The notes under the pieces: model-generated
Seen by the model: the letters and a program-made list of their open reading frames with translations, nothing else
The model's database searches: none
What the model was told of the DNA's origin: nothing
Program-made: the position numbers and the translations under genes
Shown here: in pieces, positions 63,645 through 64,000 of the stretch
How positions within the stretch are numbered: position 1 is the first letter of the stretch
Layout: the number at the start of each line of letters is the position of its first letter
Assembly: GCA_029931535.1 (NCBI GenBank)
Contig: JAQPZY010001094.1
Span: forward strand, 606,501 to 670,500
DNA length: 64,000 nt
Origin: Margaritifera margaritifera
Lineage: Eukaryota; Mollusca; Bivalvia; Unionida; Margaritiferidae
Direction of reading: 5' to 3'

Positions 63645-64000
63645 GACCTATTTATGAAACAAAATATGTAATTTCCAGTAACATAAAAATTGCATCGCCG
63701 ACTAGATGTGCACGTGTATAAGTATGTATTTGCTTGTATGTACGTATACATGTGTATGTTTATGTATATGTATGGGTAGGTATACATACATGTAAACGTG
63801 TATACATGTGTAATACGTTACAAAACGTGTTCCTCATAATGTACTGTTTACGTTGTTTTGTTATATGGTAGTAATGCACACCCAGTTTTGTTATGTATCT
63901 GTATGTACCTTCAAACGTTTAATAACTACTCTCTGCACACACTGCTTCCTAACATATAAAAGCATTACGTTGCTTTCATATGCCGCCTGCGTGTGGCCTG
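63645..64000. other. no recognised gene
   Basis: Rich in TATG/CATA alternations (63715-63810); nothing else is supported. Confidence 0.4.

Overview
The window looks like nuclear DNA of an invertebrate animal. It is AT-rich, full of (AT)n, (GA)n, (CT)n and (ATT)n tracts, and carries spliced genes, LTR, Penelope-like and non-LTR retroelements and tRNA-like SINEs. A lophotrochozoan, possibly a mollusc, would fit, but nothing in the sequence proves the taxon. No bacterial operon, CRISPR array, rRNA gene or clear tRNA gene was found.

The main host gene content is a tandem array of three copies of a small secreted gene on the + strand. I read it as a TIMP-like (tissue inhibitor of metalloproteinases, netrin/NTR fold) gene. 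Copy C (52751-61095) has five exons with legal splice sites and matching phases. They give a 151-residue protein with a signal peptide, a Cys-Ser-Cys mature N-terminus and six cysteines spaced like the inhibitory N-domain of TIMPs. Copy A (exons 2-5 in 1760-8450) and copy B (29299-34705) keep the exon lengths of C exactly (98, 103, 73 nt) but carry stops and other lesions, so they look like pseudogenes. Introns and flanks are also homologous among the copies, including a GGATAAGG-type minisatellite just before exon 3. A second duplicated block (X 15.7-18.95 kb, Y 19.2-29.25 kb, Z 47.9-51 kb) precedes exon 1 of copies B and C.

Block Y is split by a complete LTR retrotransposon on the - strand (20052-27331). 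It has 1.55-kb LTRs that are almost identical, a 5-bp target duplication AACTG, a tRNA-Leu primer site and a polypurine tract. It belongs to the Ty3/Gypsy group and resembles the Gmr1-like clade, in which integrase lies upstream of reverse transcriptase. In this copy the integrase zinc finger is present but its catalytic core is missing, and the capsid frame is broken at a run of seven A. A diverged solo LTR of the same family lies in opposite orientation at 42095-43899 with its own target duplication ATGCA.

Other mobile remnants are a 3' Penelope-like fragment with a GIY-YIG endonuclease, a hammerhead-like ribozyme and a 32-bp perfect inverted repeat in intron 1 of TIMP copy C (53935-54571), a decayed non-LTR reverse transcriptase at the right end (62440-63640), and tRNA-like SINE remnants near 1.5, 38.6 and 58.85 kb. 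A GC-rich island (9.4-10.7 kb) and several unidentified coding-like stretches (around 11.2, 39.8-40.2 and 45.5-45.8 kb) remain unexplained.
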